From: Lampris incognitus
Lineage: Eukaryota > Chordata > Actinopteri > Lampriformes > Lampridae
Reading direction: 5' to 3'
NCBI RefSeq assembly: GCF_029633865.1
Contig: NC_079215.1
Span: 55,021,457-55,085,456, forward strand
DNA length: 64,000 nt
Below are positions 21,660 through 32,030 of this stretch, piece after piece. Below the pieces are notes generated by a model. It made no database searches. It worked only from the letters and a program-made list of their open reading frames with translations, and was not told the DNA's origin. A program made the translations under genes and the position numbers. Each line of letters opens with the position of its first letter. The first letter of the stretch is position 1.

Positions 21660-23880
21660 TAAAATTCAAGTTTCTTCAAAAAGAAATTGTAGCATACTAA
21701 CCGTATGACCACATTTCTTATTATTTATAAGTTGGATAGACTCAACATGTTTTCTGAATTCAGTCCTGAAAGGCTCAAACGATGGGCCAGACCCCGAGAC
21801 CTTTGCTTTATGGGTATGGTGTTTCCCCCGTAGGATTAATAAGCTGACAGTCTGCTGAACTTTCTGGTTTTTGTTTTCATAATATAATACTACATCCTTG
21901 GCTTCCAGCTTAATTGAATGATTGGTTTGAGCAACAAAATAATCCTCAGTTTCCCCCCCCCCCAGAATCCTGCTGTGTACTGATATGCATAAAATAGATG
22001 TTTGATATCCAAAGGAGTTGAATCTACCAAGTCCACTTGCACTTGATTCAACTCCTTTGGATAACCATGACCGGGATGAATGAGAACATTCACAGACATA
22101 GATGTTTGATAGTTTCTTCTTCATTTTTATAGAATTCACAATTGATGTCGATATTCACAAATCTTGAGATTGTTTTGTTGATGGGATCAAAATGGTGTGC
22201 AATTTTGCAGTGCACTTCTTTCAGTTTGTTGGGGATAACAAATGTTACATGGGAGAAGCCGTACCATTTCCCAACGAATATTAGAAAAATGGGAGTTCCA
22301 CACAAATTTCCCTCGTGGAGTAGTTTTCCTTTTGCTGTAGAAATGGTTCCTAATATGTTTATTAGTACATTTGTGGCTTTTGATATCTATTCCACCAACA
22401 CCAACAAAGATCCAATTCCCATGGCTCTTGCCTCTCAGCATGGCATTTCATCAGCTGAAGGGCTCCACTAGGAATATCATTTATGACCGTTTGATTTTCT
22501 TTATAAGTGACAGGAAAGGATTTAGATCTGAGAAATTCCTCATATCCGAGAAGTTGAGTGTCGTCATTTTGTAAGCCTGCAAGAAAATTTATAATCCTAT
22601 CAACTCAGTGTTGCAGATATGGCGATTTATTCTTTCTGATTATGTATTCATTGTTCCAGATAATAGTTTTGTGAGGAGAGAAGTTGTGGTTAAAACATAA
22701 TTTTGCTGCCGGACAACTTTTGTGGTAACTTGGTTTCATTATAATTACATTGTAATATAAATTGCAGGCCTCCCATTTTTCCAAAAACATTCTGCGGTAT
22801 GGAGTACCATAAGGATTCTGGAACTTTCAAATAATCCGTTTTAATTTGAAGTTATAGTTCACATCCATTAAGTCCAATATCTCCATGCCACCTTCACCTC
22901 TCAGGCCTGCTAAAATTTCATTTTTTAAGTGATGGCACTTATTTTTCCAAATAAAATTAATTAAAGTGTTATTTATTTTTTTACAGGGGGATTGTTGGAT
23001 AACTAGAGAGAGGGTAGGGTAAACACATCTAGAAATACCACCGGCTTTACTCAATAGAACTCTGCCTAACAAGGACACATCTCTTTGAAGACATACTGAA
23101 TAAGGTTTTTGTTTTTTTGTATTATTGGTTTAAAGTTATTGTCTTGTCGTTCATTAAGCTTTTTAGAAATATGGATTCAAAAGTATTTAATACTTTTTTT
23201 AGCTGGTATATCACACATTAAAGTTTCCTCGGTGCTATACAAACTTGAGATTTCACATTTTGATACGCTGAGTTTTAAGCATGATGCCAGAGAGAATGAA
23301 TGTATCTCATTGATTGCTTTCCCAATTTGATGTTTGTTTGTTTGTTTGTTTGTTTGTTTGTTTGTTTTAAGGGCCGTGTCATCAGCTAGCTGAGTTACTC
23401 TGATCTCTCTCAAAAATCCTTAAACCTTGATAATTATGACAGTGTAGAATATGTATTGAGAGCAATTCCACCACTATAAGAAATAAAGAAGGACAACTGG
23501 GGCAACCTTGGCGGACAGATTTGTGAACCGAAAATCTTTTCGGAAATAGCATCACAATGTTGTAGCGAATTCGGAGAGACTATCGCCACAGCCGGGACGC
23601 GAACCCGTGTCTCTCGCTCCGTAAGCGACAACGTTAACCACTCGACTAAAGGGTCAGACCCATTGGTCAAGGGCTAACGTATCTACTTTTTCGTGTATGT
23701 TACAATATCTTTTATAGAGTATTCTAACAGTGGAGAATTTTTTTTTTTTTTTTTACCAAATCCAAAAGTTTGAAGTCCTCTAAATAGGAATTGATACGTC
23801 ACTGTGCCTAATGCCTTGTATAGCCGGTTATTTTCTTGCCCGGTGCGGGATTCGATACGGGGTGTACTGCACCACAAGGC
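21660..23880 (-). pseudogene. L1-like LINE, decayed pol 3' half
   Basis: Read from high to low coordinates: GTVTYQFLFRGLQTFGFG (RT), then QLADDTAL (RT catalytic ADD, near 23390), a thumb-like part SLLGRVLLSKAGGIS...INNTLINFIWKNKCHH (about 22830-23075), then a C-terminal part at 22100-22440. Frames are broken and repeats are inserted (a (TTTG)n run at 23331-23366, a tRNA-like unit at 23575-23690 and copy B at 23819-23954). Motif wording fits fish L1/Tx1-clade elements. Confidence 0.75.
23575..23690 (-). repeat. Variant tRNA-like unit inserted in the LINE
   Basis: Shares the start of the LTR-like unit (ACGTTAG...GGGTCTGACCCTTTAGTCGAG) but has a different B-box half (GGGTTCGCGTCCC) and an end reading GAATTCGCTACAACATTG on the minus strand, which resembles an LTR end followed by a primer-site start. 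Confidence 0.5.
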
Positions 23881-23954
23881 GATATCGCTAACCGCTCGGC
23901 TACAGGGTCCGACCCGTTAGCTAGGGGGCTAACGTGTGTTTTTACTAGTTTACA
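23819..23954 (-). mobile_element. LTR-like unit with tRNA-like boxes, solo copy B
   Basis: A ~136-bp copy of the unit at 21011, flanked by CTTG on both sides (23815-23818, 23955-23958). It interrupts the RT region of the L1-like LINE, so it is younger than that LINE. Confidence 0.65.
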
Positions 23955-24067
23955 CTTGTAAAAGTCCAGACATCGAAGTAAAGCTTCTGATTCTGCGCAT
24001 CAGAGTAATCCGCTCCTTCTCGGTCATGTTTGCGCCGTTGCTTCCGGTGCAGAAGTCACTGACGATG

Positions 24068-24578
24068 TAAGTTGTGACGTTACCGTTGTAAGGTTCATGT
24101 AGCACAGTAACTCGAGTCTATCTGTAGTTTATGACTTGCGTTGTTTAGTCAATGTTAAGTGTATTCGTTGTGCCGCTGTAATGTCAGAAAAAAAACTCGT
24201 TTCAGCAATTAGCCTGGTCCGAAACTAGCCGCGCTAAGTGCTAAGCTAATCGGCTAGCTTAGTTAGCGCGCCCAGTTAACGTGATTTCGGTGTGTTATTG
24301 TGACAACGGTGGTTATTGCTAGTGTAACCTATTTTTCTGGCCTTAGCCTGTTAGTGATTTTAAGTTCCTGTTATAAGCTGTCGCCACAGTATATGCCTTG
24401 AGCTCTTATTTTGAAGGCTGAAGAGAGAGCGGAAGTGCTGTACGCGGTGTTGTTGCTGGGGCGTTCTGTTGGGGGAAGAATCCAAATAAAGTGGTCCTCG
24501 TGTGAAAGTGGAACCTCCGTATTTGTTATTTTATAGTGTCATACAGTATAGGCGACATCTGCAAACCCTCGGTTACAT
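24068..24578 (+). mobile_element. LTR of a Ty3/gypsy-like retrotransposon
   Basis: Ends CTCGGTTACA at 24578, directly followed by TTGGTGGCAGCGGTGGGA, the form of a primer-binding site. AATAAA at 24486-24491 would be the LTR poly(A) signal. The 5' edge (TGTAAG) is only a guess from the TGTAA...TTACA symmetry. No 3' LTR was found, so this is a remnant. Confidence 0.6.
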
Positions 24579-24783
24579 TGGTGGCAGCGGTGGGATGCTT
24601 GTGCCAACGTCCCGCAAAAGAAACGTTTAAATGACCGAAAGGAAAGGCTCGGAGAGTCAGTTAGCTTCTCGGTTAGCCTCAGCTAGCAACGCCGGAGCTT
24701 CGTCGTGTCGGAAACCCGGCGCGGTGTGTGCACGAAGACTTCACTCACTTTGCTGCTGTCTTCTGAGATAATTGAGGAGCAAC

Positions 24784-25256
24784 ATGTGGAAATACGAGGA
24801 TCCGCTGGGCTATAATGACAGAGAGCGACGTGGAGAAAAGCCGTTCGCCAGCAACGTGAGGATTGATCTCCCGCCGCCATTTTCCGGGGAGGGAAAACAA
24901 AGTTTCCCCTGCTGGGCCAGACAATACGAAGTGGCGGTGAAGGCGCTGGTTGGAGGCACTGGCGATGACTTTGACTATGAACTGGTGAGGATTTTACCAA
25001 CGCGTCTAACAAAGGCTGCTTTTCTGCTATGGGATAGCTTGCCAGCTGCCGTTCAGGCGGATTACGCTAAGGTAAAGGAGAAATTGCAGGAGGCTTTCGG
25101 ACAAAGACATTTTCTTGACTGTTTCAGAGCAAACCTCTCTGCCCGCCTCCGTGCTCCCGGAGAGAGTCTGGAAGTCTATGCAGAGAACGGTCAACTGAGC
25201 ATGCGCGAAATGCCTCTACCATGCCTCCGCACGCCCCGCGTAGCATCCAGGCGCTA
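24784..25256 (+). pseudogene. gag fragment of the gypsy-like element
   Basis: Encodes MWKYEDPLGYNDRERR... with a Gag/Arc-type capsid stretch (FPCWARQYEVAVKALVGG, LPTRLTKAAFLLWDSLP, KVKEKLQEAFGQ). The open frame is cut after about 130 residues by the foldback MITE at 25179-25394, and no protease or polymerase follows, so the element is dead. Position just after the LTR and primer site supports the call. Confidence 0.7.
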
Positions 25257-25394
25257 GGATTCTAGGAAGACCCACCCCTACTCTGCGTCTGATTAGCTAA
25301 CTTTAACCCTAACCCCGCCCTAACCCTAACCTTAACCTACCCAAACAACGGAGGCAACGAGAACTTGCGCATGCTCAGTTGACCGTTCTCTGCA
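25179..25394. mobile_element. Foldback MITE interrupting gag
   Basis: Perfect ends TGCAGAGAACGGTCAACTGA... and the complement at 25394. The core carries CCCTAACCCTAACC and an ACGGAGGCAACGAG segment shared with the MITEs at 21259 and 26996. Confidence 0.75.
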
Positions 25395-26925
25395 TCGATG
25401 GGAACTAGCCTCTACCCCATCCTGATGCTCAAGAGCACCACGTGAGGTGTCCCCGCACCCTCGGGTATCTTGAAGACTACATCCCCTTGCCTATAATCCT
25501 CAGCGACCTGCCCTTTACTCCCGCCCTACGGAGAGAGCGGCTAGAGGCGCAGAGAGGAGCAGCGGTCGCAGTAGACGGTAGCCAAGCGGATGCTGCCTCC
25601 CATCTGGACAGACGCGTAACCTTGCTCAGCCCCGGCTCAGGTGACCTGCTTTGTTTTGCACTCACACTTCATCCCGTCTGTCATTTCTCTGTCCTCGTCT
25701 TCCTCTCCCACTAAGTTCCATTCGTCAAAGTCCATGTCCTCGTCTGCCTGAGTCGCCATCCTGATCCATTCACATACCCGTTTATGCCAACTGCCAAGTC
25801 CAAAAATCCATCGTCAAAAGCCAAAAATATCAAACGTTGGGTTTTTTTCTTTTGTTTTGTTTTGGGGTTTTTTTTTTTCAAAAATTTGAACTTCCCACTT
25901 CTACCCAAAAAATAATTTACAGACCAGCACTGCCGCCGCTTTTTGATGACACGTGTCCAAACCTTTAATGTTCTTGAAGTATAGTGGGAAAAGATATAAG
26001 AGCTCAGAACTTATACAGGTTCTGAAAAGTTTCAGATGTGGAAAATTACCTTTTGCTGTCAATTAGGGCCTTTTGGTGTCCGTTTTGCTGGAGCAATGAC
26101 TTATTTTTTAATTGCAAAAATCCACAACATCCATGGAAAAATTTTGTACCATGAAGCTCAGTAGCAGTAATCGTCCAATCCAAGACCTTTGCTGGAGAAT
26201 TGAGAATCTTTTAGAGGGTAAATTAATGATCATTGTAACTTATTTTTATTATCATTTATCACAAAGTTTACAAAGTTTTTCAGCATTTAAAGAAAAGCAA
26301 ACATAAATGAATACAATACTAAAGTAATGGTAAAAGTAACACAATAAGGCAGCACAACATAAAAAGGATAATGCTATAAACAAGCATTTGGGTGGTGTAT
26401 TTAGCAGCCCAGCCCTGATTTTGATGGATAACAGAGGCCTGGCATGGCCTCCCGCCACTTGGCTTGGACTTCACAGGGTTCAGTACGGGCAGAGTTCCTG
26501 CATGGGGAGCTGTTTTGTTTGGTTGTTTTTTTTTTGTTATCAAAATGCCTTTATTTGAATTCCCATGTGTTACAAAGCCTTAAAATTACGAGTACGGATC
26601 CCTGAGAAAACATTCAAACAATTCAAATTCAAACATTCAGAGATGTGGACATCACTGCATCAAACCTATTTACATCTGTTAACTGTGCTTCGATATTGCA
26701 TTTCTTTTTTCTTTTTTTTATAAAACAATACTGAAATAGATCTCCAACACATCGAACTCTATAGCATTGAAAGGATAGGAATGAAAAATTAAAACACAGA
26801 AGACAGAAACTAGTGAGAGAACCTGTAGGCTTTGGCATGGTTTTCAGCCCACAGGCTCCCCACCAAATCAAGGGAATCAAACAAAAAGTACACAAATATC
26901 ATCCCCAATACATCTTAACCCACAC
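25395..26925. other. Intergenic, no gene recognised
   Basis: 25440-25714 is an open GC-rich frame of 90 codons (LEDYIPLPIILSDLPFTPALRRE) that may be further retrotransposon debris. The rest is AT-rich with T runs. Nothing else is recognised. Confidence 0.35.
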
Positions 26926-26995
26926 TAGTCTCGCAATACCAGACAATCGGAGATCCCCGCCTAGGAATCGTCTGGGGATTTCTAGATGGCCTTGT

Positions 26996-27155
26996 TTTTT
27001 CCCCGACCCGCATTCCAGGAACTCTGCCTCTGATTGGCTAGTACTCGTTGCCTCCGTTGATTAGATTGGTTAAGGTTAGGGTGGGGTTATAGGGTTAGCC
27101 AATCAGAGATAGAGTAGGGGCGGGTTTTCCCGGAATCCAGGTGGGAAAAATAATA
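26996..27155. mobile_element. Third copy of the telomere-like-core MITE
   Basis: Same core as at 21259 (CTCTGATTGGCTAGTACTCG, TTAGGGTGGGG, GCCAATCAGAGATAGAG) in the opposite order, with weaker outer ends. Confidence 0.55.
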
Positions 27156-27400
27156 ACGCTTCTAAATGCAAGATAGTTGCTAGAACGGCGGCGAGAACGG
27201 CCGCTAACAAGCCCACGCCTGCTGCCACGCCCCTTACATTTTGTCAAGGCCGCGCCTTACCGGAAGCTATGCTCTCTCCCCATCCTCCTCCGTAGTGAAA
27301 CAAACTGGAGATATAGCGAATCACCTTGTAACGCGGAGAGAGCTTTTTAAAACATTGAAAATGGATGTGCCGAGTAACGTTAGATCATTTGATTCAGTTT

Positions 27401-27535
27401 TGTAAACTACTAATAAGACACGTTAGTCCCTAGCTTACGGGTCTGACCCTTTAGCCGAGCGGTAAGTGATGTCGCCTTGTGGTGCAGTACACTCCGTATC
27501 GAATCCCGCACCGGGCAAGAAAATAACCGGTTACA
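27401..27535 (+). mobile_element. LTR-like unit with tRNA-like boxes, solo copy C
   Basis: Exactly 135 bp from TGTAAACTAC to GGTTACA, on the plus strand, flanked by GTTT on both sides (27397-27400 and 27536-27539), a clean 4-bp duplication. A box TAGCCGAGCGG, B box GTATCGAATCC. Confidence 0.7.
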
Positions 27536-27872
27536 GTTTTATCGAACGTGTGCTCAGTCCACAAGATTGGAGCAATTAAGGATTTACAGCGGCTTTGTTT
27601 AAAACGTTTAACCCAGGACAAGAAAGTTGTGTTTGCTTGTTTACCAACTGGTTATGGGAAAAGCTTGGTCTAGCAAGCCTGGCCAACTGTCTAAGACTTG
27701 TTGTCCGCACAGGGACAGAAATCTATGGTGCTGGTCATACGCCCCCTGCTGTCGATAATGGAGGAGCAGGGGCAGTTTTTGAAAGCTAAAGACATTCCTG
27801 CCGCATACACGGGACAACGCGAGGACGTCGATGACCAGGTTGCCGCTGGTGATTTCGCCCTTGTGTTTGGCA

Positions 27873-28949
27873 CCGTTACGTTTCACGAATGAAGACCAGA
27901 GGCCAGTGTAGCGAAACCCAAAAGGACAGACAGACAACAGAGCACCGGGATAACCCGAAGGGCGATTTAATGCAGGGAAGAAAAACAAACAAAACTGCCA
28001 CAGGGGATAATGACAGGCGAGTCTCAGATGGGCGTTGTTGAGACGATGTGCGCCTGGCTACCAAAGTCCGAATCCGTGGAGCAAGGGGTTGTCCGAGGAA
28101 GTCCGGGTCCGAGATCCAGGAAGTCAAGTCCGAATAGGAGGGGTCCAGGTAGAGAGACACGGAGGGAGATCGCTGGAGAGGTCCGGGGGGGGGGCGTGAA
28201 AGTCGCTGGGGGCGAGGAGCGAGGGAGACGCGGGGAGCCGTGGAAGTCGCGGAGGGAGAGTCCTGGGAGGGAAAAAGAGAGACACAAATATAGACACAGG
28301 TGTAACCGGTTATTTTCTTGCCCGGTGCGGGATTCGATACGGAGTGTACTGCACCACAAGGCGACATCACTAACCGCTCGGCTAAAGGGTCAGACCCGTT
28401 AGCTAGGGACTAACGTGTCTTATTAGTAGTTTACAGTCGTCACCCTCCCCGGAAGCGCGCCCTCGCGCTTGTTCTTCCCGCGCTCCGAAGAGACTTCTGA
28501 GGATCTGCACACTTCCGGATCCCACCAGTGCCACCGGTTATTTTCTTGCCCGGTGCGGGATTCGATACGGGGTGTACTGCACCGCAAGGCGACATCACTA
28601 ACCGCTCGGCTAAAGGGTCAGACCCGTTAGCTAGGGACTAACGTGTCTTATTAGTAGTTTACACTGGGAATAAACGGAATAGCAAGAGGGCAAGGAACGC
28701 TGCAGGGCTTGTCAGAGCTTTACCACAGGGTTCAGTACGTCGAAGCACAGAAAGGTTCTGTGAGGCTTCTTGTAGAGGGCTGCCTGATTGCCGCAGGTGC
28801 GCCTGATAGATGATGGCAAACACCTGGTGCAGCGCAGCGCTCGTCTCCTCAGAGCGCGAGCCGAGCGCTCGGATGTTTCCGGCACGTCCGAGCTGGGGGA
28901 GTGGCTTGAACGTGCCGGGGAGGCAGCTCGGGGCGGTGTAACCACAACA
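27873..28949. mobile_element. 1.08-kb insertion splitting the helicase relic
   Basis: Joining the sequence on either side restores the reading ...VFGTPETF..., and GGCA is present on both sides, so this segment came in later. It contains no recognisable protein, apart from the nested LTR-like pair at 28301-28663. Family unknown. Confidence 0.5.
28301..28663 (-). mobile_element. Putative TRIM-type miniature LTR retrotransposon
   Basis: Two direct copies of the tRNA-like unit (28301-28435 and 28533-28663) flank 97 bp. On the minus strand the internal part starts with GGTGGCACTGGTGGGAT, like the primer site at 24579 (GGTGGCAGCGGTGGGAT), and ends in the purine tract GGGGAGGGTGAC just before TGTAAAC of the second unit. 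Flanks CAGG and CTGG could be a mutated 4-bp duplication. The first unit lacks its last bases, explained by a deletion between two GGT repeats. No coding capacity. Confidence 0.6.
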
Positions 28950-29659
28950 GGCACACCAGAAACTTTTGTTGGCCAAGCAAAGTGGAGACGGCTTCTAAAA
29001 ACACCGTTATTTCCGGAGCGGCTGGTTGGAGTGGCTGTTGACAAAGTACACACTGTAGTGCAATGGTGAGTTTGAAACCATAATTAATGTTAGCTCGCTG
29101 ACTGTGTATTGTTTGTCTAGTTTTCTTCGGTGACTGCGTCTGAGCCATCCTATAACGCAAGTGTTGCTGGTAGACAGTGTTTACAAGCACACGACTTCTG
29201 CGTGTCGCCGCCCCAATGTGACGGACCCGCCCTAAAGATTTTGGATTGGTTCTGCAATTAACTTCTTTTTTTTTTTTAACTCTAACTGTTTCCACCCAGT
29301 TTTAGCAACGAAAGCTGGGAGAATGTCCTGTCTCTAGAGGGGCGAAGCGTTTAGAGACTGACTTGTGAGTCTAAACCTACACTACTACACTACTGAACCA
29401 GTCTAAACCTACACTACTACACTACTGAACCAAACTCTAACATCACCCTCCCTTCTTCCCCAATCACAATAAGTGCTCCTCTCCACAAAACCCCCAATAA
29501 ACTCTTCTTCCCTGACATAACTATACAACAAGTGACTCTCTGAATGCATGACCCATCACACCTTGAAGTGAAAGGGCTACAGCAGCAGTACAGGAAAATG
29601 AGCTACCGCATGCATGGGATCACCAAAACTGGACAATTGAAAATTGGAATAAATGTCTC

Positions 29660-30282
29660 CTGGAGTTGTTGCCTTACGTGAAGGAGTTCAAGTATCTTGG
29701 GGTCTTGTTCACGAGTGAGGGTAGGATGGAGCGGGAGATTGACAGGCGGATTGATGCAGCATCAGCGGTAATGCGGACATTGTACCGGACCATTGTCGTG
29801 AAGAGGGAGCTGAGCTGGAAGGCAAAGCTCTCAATTTACCAGTCAATCTTTGTTCCAACCCTCACCTATGGTCATGAGCTTTGGGTAGTGACTGAAAGGG
29901 TGAGATCACGGATACAAGCAGCTGAAATTAGTTTCCTCCGTAGGGTGTCTGGGCTCATCCTTAGAGATAGGGTGAGGAGCTCAGAGTAGAGCTGCTGCTC
30001 TTTTGAGTCAAAAGGAGCCAGTTGAGGTGTTTTGGGCATTTGATTAGGATGCCTCCTGGGCGCCTTCCTTTGGAGGTTTATCAGGCACGGCCAACTGGGA
30101 GGAGACCCCGGGGTAGACCTAGAACTCGCTGGAGGGACTACATGTCCAGTCTGGCCTGGGAACGCCTTGGGATCCCCCAGCAGGAGCTGGAGGCCGTTGC
30201 TGGGGAGAGGGACATCTGGAGTGCCCTACTTAGCTTGCTGTCACCACGACCCGACCCCGGAGAAGCGGCTGATGATGAATGA
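29660..30282 (+). pseudogene. LINE pol 3' end (L2/Rex-like)
   Basis: Encodes the C-terminal part of a non-LTR reverse transcriptase: [20 protein letters not shown], then SIYQSIFVPTLTYGHELWV, and [20 protein letters not shown]. 5'-truncated with a frame break near 29990. A second, longer copy is at 49,860-50,840. The clade is a guess from memory. Confidence 0.7.
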
Positions 30283-30739
30283 ATGAATGAACGAATGTCT
30301 CCTGGTTTATATGGATCTTGATTTCTTCTGTGACATGCAGATGGCAGGGTTGGAATTCATCCTAAACAGCATGAATTCATGAATCCATCCTGCCTTGTGT
30401 CAACTCATACAGGCTGGTTGTGGCGGTAGTGTGGGGAAGGTTTTCTTGGCACACATTGCGCCCCATAACACCTTCTTCTTATTCGTTCAGCGTGTTCCCT
30501 GTTTTTCAGGGGTTGCCACAGCAGATTTTATTGTTTCCGTCAGTACTCTGTGTGGACACAGCACCAATGGCTGCCTCAACCGATCCAGTGTGGTCTTGTT
30601 AATCCACATATTAATTTGGAAAAGTTTTACATCAGATGCCATTCCTGACACAACCACTAACCCTATGGATGGGGGCACAGGTAAAACGCTGGATGCCATC
30701 CCAGTATTCATGGACTCACACCCATGTCTGTCACCATAT

Positions 30740-31190
30740 TACGTCCCTTAATACCAACTGAGCATATATTTAGTGCCTCAGCGTACCTAAAGGTCGTTGC
30801 TAATATGTACATCTCTTTATGGCCACAGTCTCCTCTTTTTCCAGTAACCACTTCCAGTAGGATAACGTGCCGTGTCACATCATCTCCAGCTGGTTCCACC
30901 AACATCGCTTCAGTGGACTCTAATGAGCTGCACACTCCCTGTATCTAAATCCAATAGAGAACATTTGGGATCAGGTGAAACGGGAGGTTTGCATCATGAA
31001 CTTCAAGTTAACAAATTTGCAGCCACTGCATGATGCTTTTGAGTCAGAATCAAAATTCCAAAGCATTGTTTTGATCACCCTGTTGAATCTACGCTGCAAA
31101 GAGTTCAGGCTGTTTTGGAGGTAAAAGTGGGCTCTCCCTGGTACTGGATAAGTGTACCTAATGAGGTGGCCAGTGAGTGTAGGAGACAGC
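30740..31190 (+). pseudogene. Tc1/mariner-like transposase 3' remnant
   Basis: Diverged transposase C-terminus: DNVPCH, then a LNPIENIWDQVKREVCIM-type stretch near 30948-31000, and an end GTGTACCTAATGAGGTGGCC typical of this transposon group's TIR. No intact frame. Confidence 0.55.
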
Positions 31191-31199
31191 TCACTGACT

Positions 31200-32030
31200 G
31201 TGGCAGAGAGAGAGTCTTGAACAGAATCATTTAGGGAGATAGACATCAACTTGTCAGATGATGAGGATACACAGACTGCATTTGAGACAGGATGAGAGCG
31301 CAGAAGAGGATGAGGCATTGGCTGAAGAACAGCAGACCATTCAAGAAGAAAGGACCTGTCGTCCACCATGTAGGCTTTTATTCAACTTTACAAAGCCCTA
31401 CAAGGACTTCCAACTTATGAAATGTCACCTATTGTCCAAATATATTACTTTTTCAAAACATAATGTTTGACTTGTTTTTGAGGGTGGTAGAGGCATGGAG
31501 GGCTGATGATTAATTCAAAATCTGTTATGATACTTTAAGAGGACAAAGTCCTGATGTCCTCTTCAGAGGACACACAATACAAAATAGCTTAGATAATAAT
31601 GTAAAATAAAAGAAATTTGAAACCTTTTCATTACTGGGTCTCACAACTTTAAGACACTTGCCTGCACCATACTTTGCATTAGCTTGAAAAGGGGTCTCTC
31701 TTAACTGTCACCCAAATTTGTGCAATAAATTTCCCCCTAACCTAGCCCCATAAAGCACCATAACCCCAGCCAAAATAAAATCTTTGTTACATTTTTAAGA
31801 TGCAGTGATTTTGTTGTCTTACTTTCTGCATGGTTTGGGAGAAAACAAAGGTATGGCCTATTTTAACTACTGAGCCGGAAGCAACATCAGGCATCATTTG
31901 GACTTTACCCCATACTATACACATCATTATTATGGGACTTTATGACGTACAGTGGGAATGGCAGAAACTACGACACTGAGGGATTTTAGCATGCTCTTTT
32001 AGCATGGGTAGTGGTATACGTATAAACACA
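31200..32030. other. Intergenic, no gene recognised
   Basis: AT-rich sequence with short, unsupported open frames. Confidence 0.4.

Larger units (their letters stand above)
27548..29065 (+). pseudogene. RecQ-like superfamily II helicase relic
   Basis: Two parts of a RecQ-type ATPase domain. 27548-27872 encodes LTQDKKVVFACLPTGYGKSL (motif I/Walker A), then a motif Ia region (MVLVIRPLLSIMEEQ) and ending FALVFGT, with two in-frame stops between. 28950-29065 resumes with TPETFVGQAKWRRLLKTPLF and VGVAVDKVHTVVQW, where VDKVH replaces the motif II DEAH, and ends at a GTGAGT donor. The ~1.08 kb between (27873-28949) is inserted DNA flanked by GGCA. Stops and the changed motif II show it is dead. Possibly once part of a large DNA transposon; the parent is unknown. 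Confidence 0.65.

Noticed and set aside
22007-22068. Short hairpin with GGAGTTGAATC arms as a microRNA precursor
   Set aside because: It lies in the decayed LINE and pairs over only ~17 bases; no support beyond the palindrome.
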